NCBI RefSeq assembly: GCF_008011855.1
Contig: NZ_VOUX01000005.1
Location: 208,388 to 272,387 of the forward strand
Reading direction: 5' to 3'
Length of the DNA: 64,000 nt
From: Serratia bockelmannii
GTDB taxonomy: Bacteria; Pseudomonadota; Gammaproteobacteria; Enterobacterales; Enterobacteriaceae
Position numbers and translations under genes: made by a program
The notes under the pieces: generated by a model
Databases searched by the model: none
Told to the model about the DNA's origin: nothing
What the model saw: only the letters and a program-made list of their open reading frames with translations
Shown: positions 20,219-30,955 of the stretch, piece by piece
How positions within the stretch are numbered: the first letter of the stretch is position 1
Layout of the letters: every line of letters begins with the position of its first letter

Positions 20219-20350
20219 TCAGTAACGGCCGTAATAATGGCCAGGGCCATCGCCGCGGTGGCCGCCGCCCCAGTGAGGGCCCCAGCAGCAGGCGCTGAGG
20301 CTTGAGGCCAAGGCTACAACGGCTAACAACCTACCTATACGTTTAATCAT
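20219..20350 (-). CDS. Small Gly/His-rich lipoprotein (43 residues), unknown
   Basis: A 43-codon ORF with an excellent ribosome site (GGAGG, 8 bases before the ATG at 20350). It begins MIKRIGRLLAVVALAS and carries a lipobox (LSAC, Cys21) followed by a second Cys and a short tail dominated by G, H, W and Y. This reads as a signal peptide II substrate whose mature part is only about 23 residues. The His-rich tail could bind metal, which is speculative. I do not recognise a family. It sits alone between ihfA and a DUF2502 gene, on the opposite strand. Confidence 0.65.
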   Translation of the reverse strand: MIKRIGRLLAVVALASSLSACCWGPHWGGGHRGDGPGHYYGRY

Positions 20351-20582
20351 TTTATTATCCTCCGATGGGAATCCGGTTAATTATAATTTTCGCGTCGCTT
20401 AAGCGATGTCAGCAATTCGTTAAGCCTTGTCAGTGGCTATGATAATTAAAGGCGGCGGCAAACAGTGTAGGGATTGTGTAAGGCCGTCGAAAACGATCTG
20501 AAAATAGGTATCGATGAGATAGTCGTTAAATAAATGCGCTGATATAACCACTGCAGCAAGAAAAATAGAGTGAGAAGGTAAA

Positions 20583-21005
20583 ATGAAAAAAATCCTGTTG
20601 CTGGTGTGTATCCCGCTGTCGCTGTCGCTGCCGCTGGCGGCGCAGGCCGATGTGTCCGTCGATATCAACGTGCCGGGCGTTTCTCTGCACCTGGGGGATC
20701 AGGACCGCCGCGGCTACTACTGGGATGGCTACGACTGGCGCCCACCGCAGTGGTGGCATGCGCACCAGGGCCGAGGTCTGGGGGAGCGCAATGCGCGCGG
20801 TCTGTACTGGGACGGCGGACGCTGGCAACCTTCGCCGCCGCGTGGCTATGAACATCGCCAGCCGGCACGCAGCGGCAATCCGTTCCACGGCGATCGCGAT
20901 AATCGCGACCACGACCGCCGTCATGACGATCGTGGTGACCATGACCGCCGTGATGACGCCCGCGGTCAGCCTTATCCACCGGGCAACGCCGGCCCGCATC
21001 GTTAA
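20583..21005 (+). CDS. DUF2502 periplasmic protein (YpeC-like)
   Basis: 140 residues. The Sec signal ends at AQA-D. The mature part has VSLHLGDQDRRGYYWDGYDWR, typical of DUF2502 proteins such as E. coli YpeC, then a related second block (RGLYWDGGRWQP). The C-terminal 40 residues are an Asp/Arg/His repeat (HDRR, HDDRGD). The ribosome site GAGAAGG precedes the ATG. Function is unknown; the repetitive charged tail is longer than the family norm as I recall it. Confidence 0.82.
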   Translation: MKKILLLVCIPLSLSLPLAAQADVSVDINVPGVSLHLGDQDRRGYYWDGYDWRPPQWWHAHQGRGLGERNARGLYWDGGRWQPSPPRGYEHRQPARSGNPFHGDRDNRDHDRRHDDRGDHDRRDDARGQPYPPGNAGPHR

Positions 21006-21019
21006 TCCCTGAGTTTATC

Positions 21020-21069
21020 GGCGGCTGGTTTTGCCATCATCGTTGCGATGACGGGCAGGACCAGCCGCT
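21020..21069. repeat. Long imperfect hairpin between the DUF2502 gene and btuC
   Basis: The outer arms cggctggt (21022-21029) and accagccg (21060-21067) are perfect, and an inner catcatcg / cgatga pair continues the stem with mismatches between. There is no T-run, so it is not a classic terminator. It may stabilise the upstream mRNA end or be a palindromic repeat unit. Confidence 0.5.
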
Positions 21070-21184
21070 GCTTTCCTGCGCCATCGCCTACGCAAGGCTT
21101 CCCCTTGCGGCGTTAACCCCCTAATATTCGACTCAGACGTCAATTATCCGGCCACGACAGCGGCCGGCAGGGAATCGCCGCGCC

Positions 21185-22192
21185 ATGCCAACCAGCCGTA
21201 CCTTCACCTTACTGTTGCAACATCAACGTTACTGCGATAAACGCCAGGTCAGTCTGTTGGCGCTGGGCGTGGCGGTGGCTTTACTGTTCAGCCTTTGCGC
21301 CGGCGACCAATGGATATGGCCGTCAGAATGGTTCAGCGAACGGGCGCAACTGTTCGTTTGGCAACTGCGCTTGCCGCGCGCGCTGGCGGTGATGCTGGTC
21401 GGCGCTGCCCTGGCGGTGGCGGGCGCGGTGATGCAGGCGCTGTTTGAAAACCCGCTGGCGGAGCCCGGTCTGCTGGGCGTCGCTAACGGCGCCGGTGTCG
21501 CGCTGGTGCTGACGGTGTTGTTGGGGCACGGTTTGTTGCCGGTGGCGCTGTTGAGCGCCGCCGCGATAGTCGGTGCGCTGGCGATGACTTTCTTGCTGTT
21601 GGGCTTTGCTCGCCGGCGACGCTTGACCAATGCGCGGTTGTTGCTGGTCGGCGTGGCGCTGGGCATCGTGTGTAGCGCGCTGATGACCTGGGCAGTTTAT
21701 TTCAGTACCAGTCTCGATCTGCGGCAGCTGATGTACTGGATGATGGGCGGCTTCGGTGGCGTAGACTGGCGCCAAAAGTGGCTGGTGCTGGCGCTGCTGC
21801 CGGTGTTGCTGTGGCTGTGTGGCCAGGGGCGGGTGCTCAATCTGATGGCGCTGGGCGAGGTGCAGGCGCGACAGCTCGGGCTGTCGCTGCATCTGTGGCG
21901 CAATCTGCTGGTGCTGGCGATCGGCTGGCTGGTCGGTGTCAGCGTGGCGCTGGCCGGGGTGATCGGCTTCGTCGGCCTGGTGATCCCGCATATTTTGCGG
22001 CTTACGGGCCTGACTGACCAGCGCTATCTGTTGCCGGCCTGCGCGCTGGCGGGGGCCGGCGTGTTGCTGGTGGCCGATGTGGTGGCCCGCGTTGCGCTGC
22101 TGGCGGCCGAGCTGCCGATCGGCGTGGTGACCGCCACGCTGGGGGCGCCGCTATTTATCTGGTTACTGACCCGGACAAAGGGCGTAAGGTAG
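21185..22192 (+). CDS. btuC: Vitamin B12 ABC transporter permease BtuC
   Basis: 335 residues with about ten membrane spans. It forms the BtuC2D2 importer that moves cobalamin from periplasmic BtuF into the cytoplasm. FecCD-family motifs are clear: [40 protein letters not shown] and the ATPase-coupling [15 protein letters not shown]. No cobalamin riboswitch is visible upstream. It starts the btuC-btuE-btuD group, in the same order as E. coli after ihfA. Confidence 0.96.
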   Translation: MPTSRTFTLLLQHQRYCDKRQVSLLALGVAVALLFSLCAGDQWIWPSEWFSERAQLFVWQLRLPRALAVMLVGAALAVAGAVMQALFENPLAEPGLLGVANGAGVALVLTVLLGHGLLPVALLSAAAIVGALAMTFLLLGFARRRRLTNARLLLVGVALGIVCSALMTWAVYFSTSLDLRQLMYWMMGGFGGVDWRQKWLVLALLPVLLWLCGQGRVLNLMALGEVQARQLGLSLHLWRNLLVLAIGWLVGVSVALAGVIGFVGLVIPHILRLTGLTDQRYLLPACALAGAGVLLVADVVARVALLAAELPIGVVTATLGAPLFIWLLTRTKGVR

Positions 22193-22237
22193 TTTTCTTT
22201 ATTCACCTGCCATTAAAAAACCAAAGGATGACAACCG

Positions 22238-22789
22238 ATGAGTAAGCCAATCTACAATCTGCCGTTACAGACTATCGAGAATCAGGCCACCACGCTGGGG
22301 AGCTATCAGGACAAGGTGCTGCTGGTGGTCAACGTAGCCTCGGAGTGCGGCCTGACCAAGCAGTACGAAGGGCTGGAAGCGCTGTACGAAACCTATCGCG
22401 ATCGGGGGCTGGAAGTTCTGGGGTTCCCGTCCAATGAATTTCTGGGTCAGGAGCCGGGCAGCAACGAAGAGATCCTGGCGTTTTGCCGCGGAACCTTCGG
22501 CGTGCAATTCCCGATGTTCGCCAAGATTGAGGTGAACGGCGAAGGCCGTCATCCGCTGTATCAGGCGTTGATTGCCGCCCAGCCGGAAGCTGTCGCCCCG
22601 GAAGGCAGCGAGTTCCTGGCGCGGATGACCAGCAAAGGGCGTGCGCCGAAGCACACCGGCGATATTCTGTGGAACTTCGAGAAATTCCTTATCGCACGCG
22701 ACGGCACGGTGATCCAGCGCTTCTCGCCTGACACCACGCCAGAGGATCCGGCGCTGGTGGCGGCGGTGAAACAAGCGCTGGCGGGATAA
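22238..22789 (+). CDS. btuE: Glutathione peroxidase-family thiol peroxidase BtuE
   Basis: 183 residues of the GPx fold. The peroxidatic Cys37 lies in NVASECGLT, the glutamine/asparagine region in GFPSNEFLGQEPG, and the conserved WNFEKFL near the C-terminus. It reduces peroxides with thioredoxin or glutathione in the cytoplasm. It lies between btuC and btuD as in E. coli, although it is not needed for B12 transport. It is one of two GPx genes in the window; the other is at 42282-42767. Confidence 0.95.
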   Translation: MSKPIYNLPLQTIENQATTLGSYQDKVLLVVNVASECGLTKQYEGLEALYETYRDRGLEVLGFPSNEFLGQEPGSNEEILAFCRGTFGVQFPMFAKIEVNGEGRHPLYQALIAAQPEAVAPEGSEFLARMTSKGRAPKHTGDILWNFEKFLIARDGTVIQRFSPDTTPEDPALVAAVKQALAG

Positions 22790-22794
22790 TACGG

Positions 22795-23550
22795 ATGCTG
22801 CAACTCGTTGAGGTTGGGGTGGCGGGGCGCCTGGCGCCTTTTACGGCACAGATTGACGGCGGGTTGCAGGTTCACCTGATCGGCCCAAATGGCGCAGGGA
22901 AGAGCACCTTGCTGGCCCGGGCGGCGGGCATGCTGCCGGGGCAGGGCGAAGTCTGCCTGGACGGACGCGCGCTGTCCGGTTATTCGGGCGACGAGCTGGC
23001 GCACCGACGCGGTTATCTCAGCCAGCAACAGCCGCCGGTGTCGCTCATGCCGGTGTTTCAGTATTTGGCGTTGCACCGGCCTGCCGGCGCGGCGCAAACC
23101 GAGGTGGAGCAAGCCATCCTCTATCTGTGCCAGCGGTTGAAGCTGGTGGATAAACTGTCACGCATGCTGGCGCAGCTTTCCGGCGGAGAATGGCAACGGG
23201 TGCGACTGGCGGCGGTATTGCTGCAGGTGTGGCCCAGCGTCAACCCGCATAGCCGATTGTTGTTGCTGGATGAACCGACCAATAGCCTGGATGTGGCGCA
23301 AAAGGTTGCGCTGGATCGCCTGCTGCGCGAATTCTGCCAAAGTGGGCGCAGCGCGCTAGTGTGTGCGCACGATCTGAATCATACCCTGCAGCAGGCCGAT
23401 CGGGTTTGGTTGTTGCACGCTGGGCAGTTGGTCGCGCAGGGCATCACCCGTGAGGTGATGGTGCCCGCACTGTTGTCGCAGATCTATGAAGTGGATTTCC
23501 ACCTGCAATGGGTGGGGAACCAGCGTTGGATCATGACCCGCACGGCTTAA
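22795..23550 (+). CDS. btuD: Vitamin B12 ABC transporter ATPase BtuD
   Basis: 251 residues. Walker [10 protein letters not shown] is near residue 32, the ABC signature LSGGEWQRVRLA in the middle, and Walker B LLLLDEPTNSLD follows, with the switch His in CAHDLNH. It drives cobalamin import with BtuC. It starts 5 bases after btuE. In E. coli the next gene is nlpC; here eight kilobases of arn genes intervene. Confidence 0.96.
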   Translation: MLQLVEVGVAGRLAPFTAQIDGGLQVHLIGPNGAGKSTLLARAAGMLPGQGEVCLDGRALSGYSGDELAHRRGYLSQQQPPVSLMPVFQYLALHRPAGAAQTEVEQAILYLCQRLKLVDKLSRMLAQLSGGEWQRVRLAAVLLQVWPSVNPHSRLLLLDEPTNSLDVAQKVALDRLLREFCQSGRSALVCAHDLNHTLQQADRVWLLHAGQLVAQGITREVMVPALLSQIYEVDFHLQWVGNQRWIMTRTA

Positions 23551-23947
23551 TTCGCCCCGGCGGCATAAATGTAAACGAAAACTAAACGTAGTGAATATAA
23601 ATATCCGGGTAATCATCGGCTATTATTGTGCTGCCTCTCATTTTCTCGTGGATTTTCTTGAAAAACGTCGATGACGTGCTACGCTTGATTCGGCAAAAAT
23701 AAAATAAGTAAATAATTATTAATAAATATAAGAAATTGATTTTAATAATAAATTTAAATTAATGATGACGGCACCTTCCTATCAGTTCTCCCACTGATGA
23801 CGAGTCTCGTCTTAAGGTTTAGTTAAGCTTGCGGCCTTACATTGTCAGTTAATCCACGGAAACGATTCTTCTCTGGCGTTTAATATTCGTTAAACGAAAG
23901 GGATTTACAGTGTCATCAAAAGCAGCTCGATACGTTTGGGGTTAACT
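23551..23947. other. AT-rich arn promoter region
   Basis: About 400 bases with very low GC, especially 23696-23765, and no credible gene. It carries the PmrA-type box (23811-23827) and an inverted repeat, cgtttaa / ttaaacg (23877-23896), just upstream of arnB. A nucleoid-silencing role for the AT-rich part (H-NS) is a reasonable inference. Confidence 0.6.
23811..23827 (+). promoter_or_regulatory. PmrA (BasR)-type box upstream of arnB
   Basis: CTTAAG-gttta-GTTAAG fits the direct-repeat PmrA consensus (CTTAAN, five bases, CTTAAN) with one mismatch. It is 121 bases before the arnB ATG, a usual distance. PmrA, directly or through PhoP signalling, controls arn operons in related bacteria. The overlapping GGTTTA could also be half of a PhoP box. 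Confidence 0.7.
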
Positions 23948-25102
23948 ATGGATCAATTTTTGCCTTTCTCTCGTCCGGCCATCGGCGATGAAGAAATCGC
24001 CGCGGTAGAGAAAGTGTTGCGCTCCGGTTGGATCACCACCGGGCCGCAAAACCAGCAACTGGAAAGCGACTTCTGTTCCACCTTCGGCTGTAAGCACGCC
24101 ATCGCGGTCAGTTCCGCCACGGCGGGCATGCACATCACGTTAATGGCGCTTGGCGTCGGCCCTGGCGACGAAGTCATCACCCCTTCGCAAACCTGGGTCT
24201 CCACCCTCAACATGATCGAGCTGCTGGGCGCCACGCCGGTGATGATCGATGTTGACCGCGATACGTTGATGGTCAGCGCCGCCGACGTCGAGGCTGCCAT
24301 CACCCCGAATACCAAAGCGATTGTTCCGGTGCATTACGCCGGTGCCCCCCTGCAGATGGATGCGCTGCGCGCCGTGGCCGAACGCCATGGTCTGCCGCTG
24401 ATCGAAGACGCCGCCCACGCGGTCGGCACGCGCTACAACGGCGAATGGGTCGGCGCGCGCGGCACGGCGATTTTCTCTTTCCATGCGATCAAAAACGTGA
24501 CCTGCGCCGAAGGCGGCCTGATCGCCACCGACGACGATGCGCTGGCGGATCGCCTGCGTTGCCTGAAGTTCCACGGTCTGGCCGTCGATGCCTTCGATCG
24601 CCAGCAGCTTGGCCGCAAACCGCAGGCCGAAGTGGTGGAACCGGGGTACAAATACAATCTGTCCGACATTCACGCGGCGATCGCCGTGGTGCAACTTTCG
24701 CGCTTCGCCGAGCTGAACGCGCGTCGCAAGGCGCTGGCGCAGCGCTACCTGAGCGCGCTGGAAGGCTCGCCGTTCCAACCGTTGGGCGTGCCGGATTATC
24801 CGCATGACCACGCCTGGCACCTGTTTATGGTGCGCGTCGATCCCGAGCGCTGCGGCCTCGATCGCGACCAACTGATGGAGCGCCTGAAAGAGGTTGGCAT
24901 CGGCACCGGGCTGCATTTCCGTGCCGCGCACACCCAGAAATTCTACCGTGAGCGCTATCCGCAGCTTTCTTTGCCGAATACCGAGTGGAACTCGGCGCGG
25001 CTGTGCACCTTACCGCTATTCCCTGATATGACCGACGCCGACGTGGATCGCGTGGTCAATGCCTTGTCTTCTGTTGTGGAGTCTTTACGTGTCTCGCGTT
25101 GA
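23948..25102 (+). CDS. arnB: UDP-L-Ara4O C-4" aminotransferase
   Basis: 384 residues, a PLP-dependent DegT/DnrJ/EryC1 aminotransferase that turns UDP-4-ketopentose into UDP-L-Ara4N using glutamate. Motifs are [17 protein letters not shown] at the start, the pocket [12 protein letters not shown], and the PLP lysine in [18 protein letters not shown] at 23948 is the conserved start; a TTG frame start at 23936 has no support. It opens the arn operon and overlaps arnC by 14 bases. Confidence 0.97.
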   Translation: MDQFLPFSRPAIGDEEIAAVEKVLRSGWITTGPQNQQLESDFCSTFGCKHAIAVSSATAGMHITLMALGVGPGDEVITPSQTWVSTLNMIELLGATPVMIDVDRDTLMVSAADVEAAITPNTKAIVPVHYAGAPLQMDALRAVAERHGLPLIEDAAHAVGTRYNGEWVGARGTAIFSFHAIKNVTCAEGGLIATDDDALADRLRCLKFHGLAVDAFDRQQLGRKPQAEVVEPGYKYNLSDIHAAIAVVQLSRFAELNARRKALAQRYLSALEGSPFQPLGVPDYPHDHAWHLFMVRVDPERCGLDRDQLMERLKEVGIGTGLHFRAAHTQKFYRERYPQLSLPNTEWNSARLCTLPLFPDMTDADVDRVVNALSSVVESLRVSR

Positions 25103-26069
25103 ACCGATTAAAAAAGTGTCGATAGTCATCCCGGTATACAACGAGCAGGAAAGCTTGCCGGCGTTGCTGGAACGCACTACTGCCGCCTGTAAGCAGTTAT
25201 CTCAACCCTATGAAATCATCCTCGTCGACGATGGCAGCAGCGACAATTCCGCCGACATGCTGACTGCGGCGGCGGAAAAGCCGGACAGCAACGTGGTCGC
25301 TGTCTTACTGAACCGCAACTATGGCCAGCACTCGGCCATTATGGCCGGTTTCAATCAGGTGACCGGCGATTTGGTGATTACGCTGGACGCCGATCTGCAG
25401 AACCCGCCGGAGGAGATCCCTCGTCTGGTCAGCGTGGCGGAAGAGGGCTATGACGTGGTGGGCACCGTGCGCGCCAACCGTCAAGACTCCTGGTTCCGCA
25501 AAAGCGCCTCGCGCGTGATCAATATGATGATTCAACGCGCCACCGGCAAGTCGATGGGGGACTATGGCTGCATGCTGCGTGCCTACCGTCGTCATATCGT
25601 TGAGGCGATGCTGCACTGCCATGAGCGCAGTACCTTTATCCCGATTCTGGCGAACACCTTCGCCCGTCGCACGACCGAGATCGACGTGCGTCACGCCGAA
25701 CGTGAGTTTGGCGACTCCAAGTACAGCCTGATGAAGCTGATCAACCTGATGTACGACCTGATCACCTGCCTGACCACTACGCCGCTGCGTTTGCTCAGCG
25801 TGGTCGGCAGCATCGTGGCGCTGTCCGGGTTTGTATTGGCACTGGTGCTGATTGCGCTGCGTCTGCTGCTCGGCCCTGAATGGGCCGCCGGCGGCGTGTT
25901 CACCCTCTTCGCCGTGCTGTTCACCTTTATCGGCGCCCAGTTTGTTGGCATGGGGCTACTGGGTGAATACATCGGCCGCATCTATACCGACGTGCGTGCG
26001 CGTCCTCGCTATTTTGTTCAGAAAGTGGTCGGTGCACAGCAGGACCACAATACTCAGGAAGAAGAATGA
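25089..26069 (+). CDS. arnC: Undecaprenyl-phosphate L-Ara4FN transferase
   Basis: 326 residues, a GT2 glycosyltransferase with two C-terminal membrane spans. It moves formylated Ara4N from UDP to undecaprenyl phosphate. I chose GTG at 25089 ([19 protein letters not shown]) because GGAG at 25078-25081 is well placed; an ATG at 25059 lies deep within arnB. Catalytic motifs are VDDGSSDNS and [11 protein letters not shown]. Its TGA overlaps the arnA ATG. Confidence 0.96.
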   Translation: MSRVEPIKKVSIVIPVYNEQESLPALLERTTAACKQLSQPYEIILVDDGSSDNSADMLTAAAEKPDSNVVAVLLNRNYGQHSAIMAGFNQVTGDLVITLDADLQNPPEEIPRLVSVAEEGYDVVGTVRANRQDSWFRKSASRVINMMIQRATGKSMGDYGCMLRAYRRHIVEAMLHCHERSTFIPILANTFARRTTEIDVRHAEREFGDSKYSLMKLINLMYDLITCLTTTPLRLLSVVGSIVALSGFVLALVLIALRLLLGPEWAAGGVFTLFAVLFTFIGAQFVGMGLLGEYIGRIYTDVRARPRYFVQKVVGAQQDHNTQEEE

Positions 26070-28051
26070 TGAAAGCTATTGTATTTGCTTACCACGATAT
26101 TGGCTGCGCAGGTCTGAAAGCGCTGACTGAGGCGGGTTATGACGTGCAGGCCGTATTCACGCACACCGACGACCCTGGTGAGAACAATTTCTTCTCCTCC
26201 GTGGCCCGTTTGGGCGCCGAATTGGATCTGCCGGTCTATGCGCCGGAAGACGTAAATCACCCGCTATGGGTTGACCGCATCCGCGCACTGCAGCCGGACG
26301 TGATCTTCTCGTTCTACTACCGCCACATGCTGAGCGACGAGATCTTGTCGCTGGCGCCGCAGGGCGGTTTCAACCTGCACGGTTCGTTGCTGCCGCACTA
26401 CCGTGGCCGCGCCCCGGTGAACTGGGCGCTGGTGAATGGCGAAACCGAAACCGGCGCCACGCTGCACAAGATGGTGAAACGCCCGGATGCCGGCGACATC
26501 GTCGGTCAGCAGAAAGTGACCATCGCAGACAACGACACCGCGCTGACGCTGCACAAAAAAGTGCTGGAAGCCGCGCAGGTCGTGTTGCAAGAGCAGCTGC
26601 CGAAGCTGAAGAACGGCACCGCCACCTTCACCAAGCAGGATGAGTCTCAGGCCAGCTACTTCGGCCGCCGCACCGCAGCGGACGGCGAGATCCTGTGGCA
26701 CAAGTCCGCCAAAGAGATCAACAACCTGGTACGCGCCGTCACCGAACCGTACCCGGGCGCATTCAGCTACCTCGGCCAGCGCAAGCTGATCGTCTGGCGC
26801 TCCCGCGTGCTGGATACCCAACATGATAAACAACCGGGCACCGTGCTGAGCACCTCGCCGCTGGTCATCGCCTGTGGCGAAGGCGCGCTGGAGATCGTCG
26901 CCGGCCAGAACGACAGCGGTCTGTACGTGCAGGGCAGCCGCCTGGCGCAAGAAATGGGCATCGTCACCGACGTGCGCCTGGCCGCCAAGCCGAATGCCGT
27001 AATGAAACGCCGCACTCGCGTGCTGATCCTCGGAGTTAACGGCTTCATCGGTAACCACCTGACCGAACGCCTGCTGCGTGACGATCGCTACGACATCTAC
27101 GGCCTGGATATCGGCTCTGACGCCATCAGCCGCTTCCTCGACAACCCGCGTTTCCACTTCGTGGAAGGCGACATCAGCATCCACTCCGAGTGGATCGAGT
27201 ATCACATCAAGAAATGCGACGTGGTGCTGCCGCTGGTGGCGATCGCGACGCCGATCGAATACACCCGTAACCCGCTGCGCGTGTTCGAGCTTGACTTCGA
27301 AGAGAACCTGAAGATCGTTCGCGACTGCGTGAAATACAACAAGCGCATCATCTTCCCGTCCACCTCAGAAGTGTACGGCATGTGCGACGACAAAGAGTTC
27401 GACGAAGACCATTCGCGTCTGATCGTCGGGCCAATCAACAAACAGCGCTGGATCTACTCGGTCTCCAAACAGCTGCTGGATCGGGTGATCTGGGCTTACG
27501 GCGCCAAAGAAGGCCTGAAGTTCACGCTGTTCCGTCCGTTCAACTGGATGGGGCCGCGTCTGGATAACCTGGACGCCGCGCGCATCGGGTCTTCCCGCGC
27601 CATCACCCAGCTGATCCTCAACCTGGTGGAAGGTTCGCCGATCAAACTGATGGACGGCGGCGCACAGAAACGTTGCTTCACCGACATCAACGACGGCATC
27701 GAAGCGCTGTTCCGCATCATTGAGAACCGCGATGGCCTGTGCGACGGCCAGATCGTCAACATCGGCAACCCGACCAACGAAGCGAGCATCCGCGAGCTGG
27801 CGGAAATGCTGCTGGAAAGCTTCAACAACCACCCGCTGCGCGACCGCTTCCCGCCGTTTGCCGGCTTCAAGGACGTGGAGAGCAGCAGCTACTACGGTAA
27901 AGGTTACCAGGACGTCGAGCACCGCACGCCGAGCATCAAGAACGCTCACCGCCTGCTGGGCTGGCAGCCAACCATCGAGATGAAGCAAACCGTCACCGAT
28001 ACGCTGGACTACTTCTTGCGCACTACCGTTCAGGAAGGGAACGGTGCATGA
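26069..28051 (+). CDS. arnA: Bifunctional UDP-Ara4N formyltransferase / UDP-glucuronate oxidative decarboxylase
   Basis: 660 residues. The N-terminal formyltransferase domain (about 1-300) carries [21 protein letters not shown] with the catalytic Asn-His. The C-terminal SDR domain (from about 314) starts with the Rossmann motif [12 protein letters not shown] and has STSEVYG and the [11 protein letters not shown]yr-Lys pair. It makes UDP-Ara4O and later formylates UDP-Ara4N. The start at 26069 matches the family; an adjacent ATG at 26066 adds one residue. Confidence 0.97.
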   Translation: MKAIVFAYHDIGCAGLKALTEAGYDVQAVFTHTDDPGENNFFSSVARLGAELDLPVYAPEDVNHPLWVDRIRALQPDVIFSFYYRHMLSDEILSLAPQGGFNLHGSLLPHYRGRAPVNWALVNGETETGATLHKMVKRPDAGDIVGQQKVTIADNDTALTLHKKVLEAAQVVLQEQLPKLKNGTATFTKQDESQASYFGRRTAADGEILWHKSAKEINNLVRAVTEPYPGAFSYLGQRKLIVWRSRVLDTQHDKQPGTVLSTSPLVIACGEGALEIVAGQNDSGLYVQGSRLAQEMGIVTDVRLAAKPNAVMKRRTRVLILGVNGFIGNHLTERLLRDDRYDIYGLDIGSDAISRFLDNPRFHFVEGDISIHSEWIEYHIKKCDVVLPLVAIATPIEYTRNPLRVFELDFEENLKIVRDCVKYNKRIIFPSTSEVYGMCDDKEFDEDHSRLIVGPINKQRWIYSVSKQLLDRVIWAYGAKEGLKFTLFRPFNWMGPRLDNLDAARIGSSRAITQLILNLVEGSPIKLMDGGAQKRCFTDINDGIEALFRIIENRDGLCDGQIVNIGNPTNEASIRELAEMLLESFNNHPLRDRFPPFAGFKDVESSSYYGKGYQDVEHRTPSIKNAHRLLGWQPTIEMKQTVTDTLDYFLRTTVQEGNGA

Positions 28052-28953
28052 AGAAAGTCGGTCTGCGGGTTGATGTAGATACCTTCAGCGGCACCCGTGA
28101 AGGGGTGCCGCAGTTGCTGGACCTGTTCGACAAGTACGACATTCAGGCCAGCTTCTTCTTCAGCGTGGGACCGGACAACATGGGGCGCCATCTTTGGCGC
28201 CTTTTGCGTCCGAAATTTCTGTGGAAAATGCTGCGTTCGAACGCCGCCTCGCTGTATGGGCTGGATATTCTGCTGGCCGGTACCGCCTGGCCGGGGCGCA
28301 ACATTTCACGCGCGCTGGGGCCGCTGATGAAGCGCACCGCCGAAGCCGGCCATGAAGTCGGGCTGCACGCCTGGGATCACCAAGGGTGGCAGGCCAAGGT
28401 TGGCAAGTGGAGCGAAGCGCAGCTGACCGAACAGGTGCAGCGGGGCGTCGACGCCCTGAGCGCCTGCACCGGCCAGCCGGTGAAATGCTCCGCCGTGGCG
28501 GGCTGGCGTGCCGATACGCGCGTGCTGGAGGTCAAGCAGCGCTTCGGCTTTCATTACAACAGCGATTGCCGCGGCACCCATCCGTTCCGTCCGGTGCTGA
28601 GCGACGGGCGCCACGGCACGGTGCAGATCCCGGTGACGTTGCCGACCTTCGACGAAGTGATCGGCAGCGAAGTCAGCATGGCCGACTTCAACGACTACAT
28701 TCTGCGCGCCATCGAGAACGATCGCGGCGTGCCGGTGTACACCATTCACACCGAAGTGGAAGGCATGTCGCAAGCGGCGATGTTCGAACAGTTATTGCAA
28801 CGCGCACGGCAGCAGGGCATCGAATTCTGTCCGCTTAGCGCGCTGTTACCACAAGATTTGGCGTCACTGCCGTTGGGCCGCATCAAGCGTGCTCCTTTCC
28901 CCGGCCGCGAAGGTTGGCTGGGCTGTCAAACCGATGTGAAGGACGTTACATGA
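28048..28953 (+). CDS. arnD: 4-deoxy-4-formamido-L-arabinose-phosphoundecaprenol deformylase
   Basis: 301 residues, NodB-like polysaccharide deacetylase fold. It removes the formyl group from undecaprenyl-P-Ara4FN before export. Motifs: [15 protein letters not shown] with the metal-binding Asp pair, [14 protein letters not shown] with its histidines, and [12 protein letters not shown]. It overlaps arnA by 4 bases and arnT by 4 bases. Confidence 0.96.
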   Translation: MKKVGLRVDVDTFSGTREGVPQLLDLFDKYDIQASFFFSVGPDNMGRHLWRLLRPKFLWKMLRSNAASLYGLDILLAGTAWPGRNISRALGPLMKRTAEAGHEVGLHAWDHQGWQAKVGKWSEAQLTEQVQRGVDALSACTGQPVKCSAVAGWRADTRVLEVKQRFGFHYNSDCRGTHPFRPVLSDGRHGTVQIPVTLPTFDEVIGSEVSMADFNDYILRAIENDRGVPVYTIHTEVEGMSQAAMFEQLLQRARQQGIEFCPLSALLPQDLASLPLGRIKRAPFPGREGWLGCQTDVKDVT

Positions 28954-30614
28954 AGGCGCTAAAAGGATCCTGGGCCATTCTGCTGGCCGTTTTTTTTGCT
29001 CTGGTTTACCTGATCCCGCTTAACGGCCGCCTGCTGTGGCAGCCGGATGAGACGCGTTATGCCGAGATCAGTCGTGAAATGCTGCAGCGCGGCGATTGGG
29101 TGGTGCCGCACCTGCTGGGGCTGCGTTATTTCGAAAAGCCGGTAGCGGGTTACTGGTTCAATAACATCAGCCAGTGGCTGTTTGGCGAAAACAACTTTGC
29201 GGTGCGTTTCGGCTCGGTGTTCAGCACCGGCATGACCGCGCTGCTGGTGTTCGCGCTGGCGATGCTGATGTGGCGCAATGCGCGCCGCGCCAGCCTGGCG
29301 GCGCTGATGTTCCTGTCGATGGTGCTGGTGTTCAGCATCGGCACCTACAGCGTGCTGGATCCGATGATCTCGCTGTGGCTGGCGGCGGCGATGGTCAGTT
29401 ATTACCTGACGCTGAAGGCCTCCTCGGTCAAGGGAAAACTGGGCGCTTACGCACTGCTGGGCTTGGCCTGCGGCATGGGCTTTATGACCAAGGGCTTCCT
29501 GGCACTGGCGGTGCCGGTGATCGCGGTGATCCCGATCGTTATCCAGCAACGCCGCATCAAGGATCTGCTGTGCTATGGCCCGGTGGCGATCGTGACCGCG
29601 ACGCTGCTCAGCCTGCCGTGGGCGCTGGCGATCGCGCAACGCGAACCCGACTTCTGGAATTATTTCTTCTGGGTCGAGCATATTCAGCGTTTCGCCGAAG
29701 ATAATGCTCAACACAAGGCGCCGTTCTGGTATTACCTGCCGGTTCTGCTGGCGGCGGTGCTGCCTTGGCTGGCGCTGCTGCCCGGCGCGCTGCTCAAAGG
29801 TTGGCGCGAGCGCGTGCAGCGCCCGGAGCTGTTCTTCCTGCTGAGTTGGGCGATGATGCCGTTGATCTTCTTCAGCATCGCCAAAGGCAAGCTGCCGACC
29901 TACATTCTGCCGTGCATGGCGCCGCTGGCGCTGCTGATGACCGCCTATGCGGAAGACTATGCCGCCACGCTGCGCGCCAAGCTGTTCAAGGCCAATGCCT
30001 GGTTGAACGGCCTGTTCGGGCTGATTGGCATCGTGGCGCTGGTGGTGTTGAGCTCCGGTCTGCTGCCGAAAGCGCATCTGTTTACTCCCCAAGAGTGGCC
30101 GAAAGTGGTGCTCGGCCTGATCGCCTTCGGTGGTTGGCTGCTGTTCGCATTGGTTTCCGCACGCGATAACGGCCGCCAATGGCGCTGGGCGGCGGCTTGC
30201 CCGGTGCTGCTGTGCCTGGTGATCGGTTACGCCATTCCGCAACAGGTGACCGATTCCAAACTGCCGCAAAACTTCGCCCGCGCCACGATGGCCGAGCTGG
30301 GCGACAGTCGTTACGTGCTAAGCGACAGCGTTGGGCTGGCGGCCGGCCTGGCCTGGGAGCTGAAGCGCAGCGACGTGCTGATGTACAGCCAGAAAGGCGA
30401 GGTGGCCTATGGTCTGGAGTATCCGGACGCCAAAGGTCACCTGATCAGCGATGCCGATTTCCCGCAGTGGCTGGCGCAGGCGCGTAAGCAGGGGAACGTA
30501 TCGTTGGTGCTGCAACTGTCACGTGGCGAAGCGCTGCCGCAGGAGCTGCCTGCCGCAGACAAGGTGGATCGCATGAACCGCCTGGTGCTGATGTGGTATA
30601 AACAGCAACCATGA
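28950..30614 (+). CDS. arnT: Lipid A 4-amino-4-deoxy-L-arabinosyltransferase
   Basis: 554 residues with about twelve membrane spans, GT83 family. It transfers L-Ara4N from undecaprenyl phosphate to lipid A on the periplasmic face, which lowers surface charge and gives resistance to polymyxin and cationic peptides. The start at 28950 overlaps the arnD stop as ATGA. The conserved first loop [18 protein letters not shown] holds the key Asp-Glu residues. An upstream ATG at 28914 lies inside arnD and is not credible. Confidence 0.96.
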   Translation: MKALKGSWAILLAVFFALVYLIPLNGRLLWQPDETRYAEISREMLQRGDWVVPHLLGLRYFEKPVAGYWFNNISQWLFGENNFAVRFGSVFSTGMTALLVFALAMLMWRNARRASLAALMFLSMVLVFSIGTYSVLDPMISLWLAAAMVSYYLTLKASSVKGKLGAYALLGLACGMGFMTKGFLALAVPVIAVIPIVIQQRRIKDLLCYGPVAIVTATLLSLPWALAIAQREPDFWNYFFWVEHIQRFAEDNAQHKAPFWYYLPVLLAAVLPWLALLPGALLKGWRERVQRPELFFLLSWAMMPLIFFSIAKGKLPTYILPCMAPLALLMTAYAEDYAATLRAKLFKANAWLNGLFGLIGIVALVVLSSGLLPKAHLFTPQEWPKVVLGLIAFGGWLLFALVSARDNGRQWRWAAACPVLLCLVIGYAIPQQVTDSKLPQNFARATMAELGDSRYVLSDSVGLAAGLAWELKRSDVLMYSQKGEVAYGLEYPDAKGHLISDADFPQWLAQARKQGNVSLVLQLSRGEALPQELPAADKVDRMNRLVLMWYKQQP

Positions 30615-30955
30615 TCGGTTTTCTGTTGGTGATAGTGGTCAGTCTGCTCACCTGTGGTGGGCAGCTGTGCCAGAAACAGGCGGCGCACTGTTGGGAACGG
30701 GCGGGCGAGGCGCGGCTGAAACAGACGCTGCGCTGGCTGGCGCTGGCGGTGCTGCTGCTGGGGCTGGGCATGGCGGTGTGGCTCAATGTGCTGCAACGTC
30801 TGCCGCTCAGCCTGGCTTACCCGATGCTCAGCCTTAACTTCGTGATGGTGACGCTGGCGGCGCGCTGGCTGTTTCATGAGCCGACGACCGCTCGCCACTG
30901 GTGCGGCGTGGCGTCGATTATGCTGGGGATCCTGCTGATGAGCGTGCATTCATGA
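30611..30955 (+). CDS. arnE: Undecaprenyl-P-Ara4N flippase subunit ArnE
   Basis: 114 residues, four spans, small-multidrug-resistance-like EamA fold. With ArnF it is proposed to flip undecaprenyl-P-Ara4N across the inner membrane. It carries [17 protein letters not shown], typical of the family. It overlaps arnT and arnF by 4 bases each. Confidence 0.94.
   Translation: MIGFLLVIVVSLLTCGGQLCQKQAAHCWERAGEARLKQTLRWLALAVLLLGLGMAVWLNVLQRLPLSLAYPMLSLNFVMVTLAARWLFHEPTTARHWCGVASIMLGILLMSVHS

Noticed and set aside
21070..21184. Possible cobalamin riboswitch before btuC
   Set aside because: No B12-box or long conserved leader is present; the gap is too short.
23936..23947. TTG start for arnB four codons upstream
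   Set aside because: The family N-terminus begins at the ATG at 23948 and no ribosome site supports the TTG.
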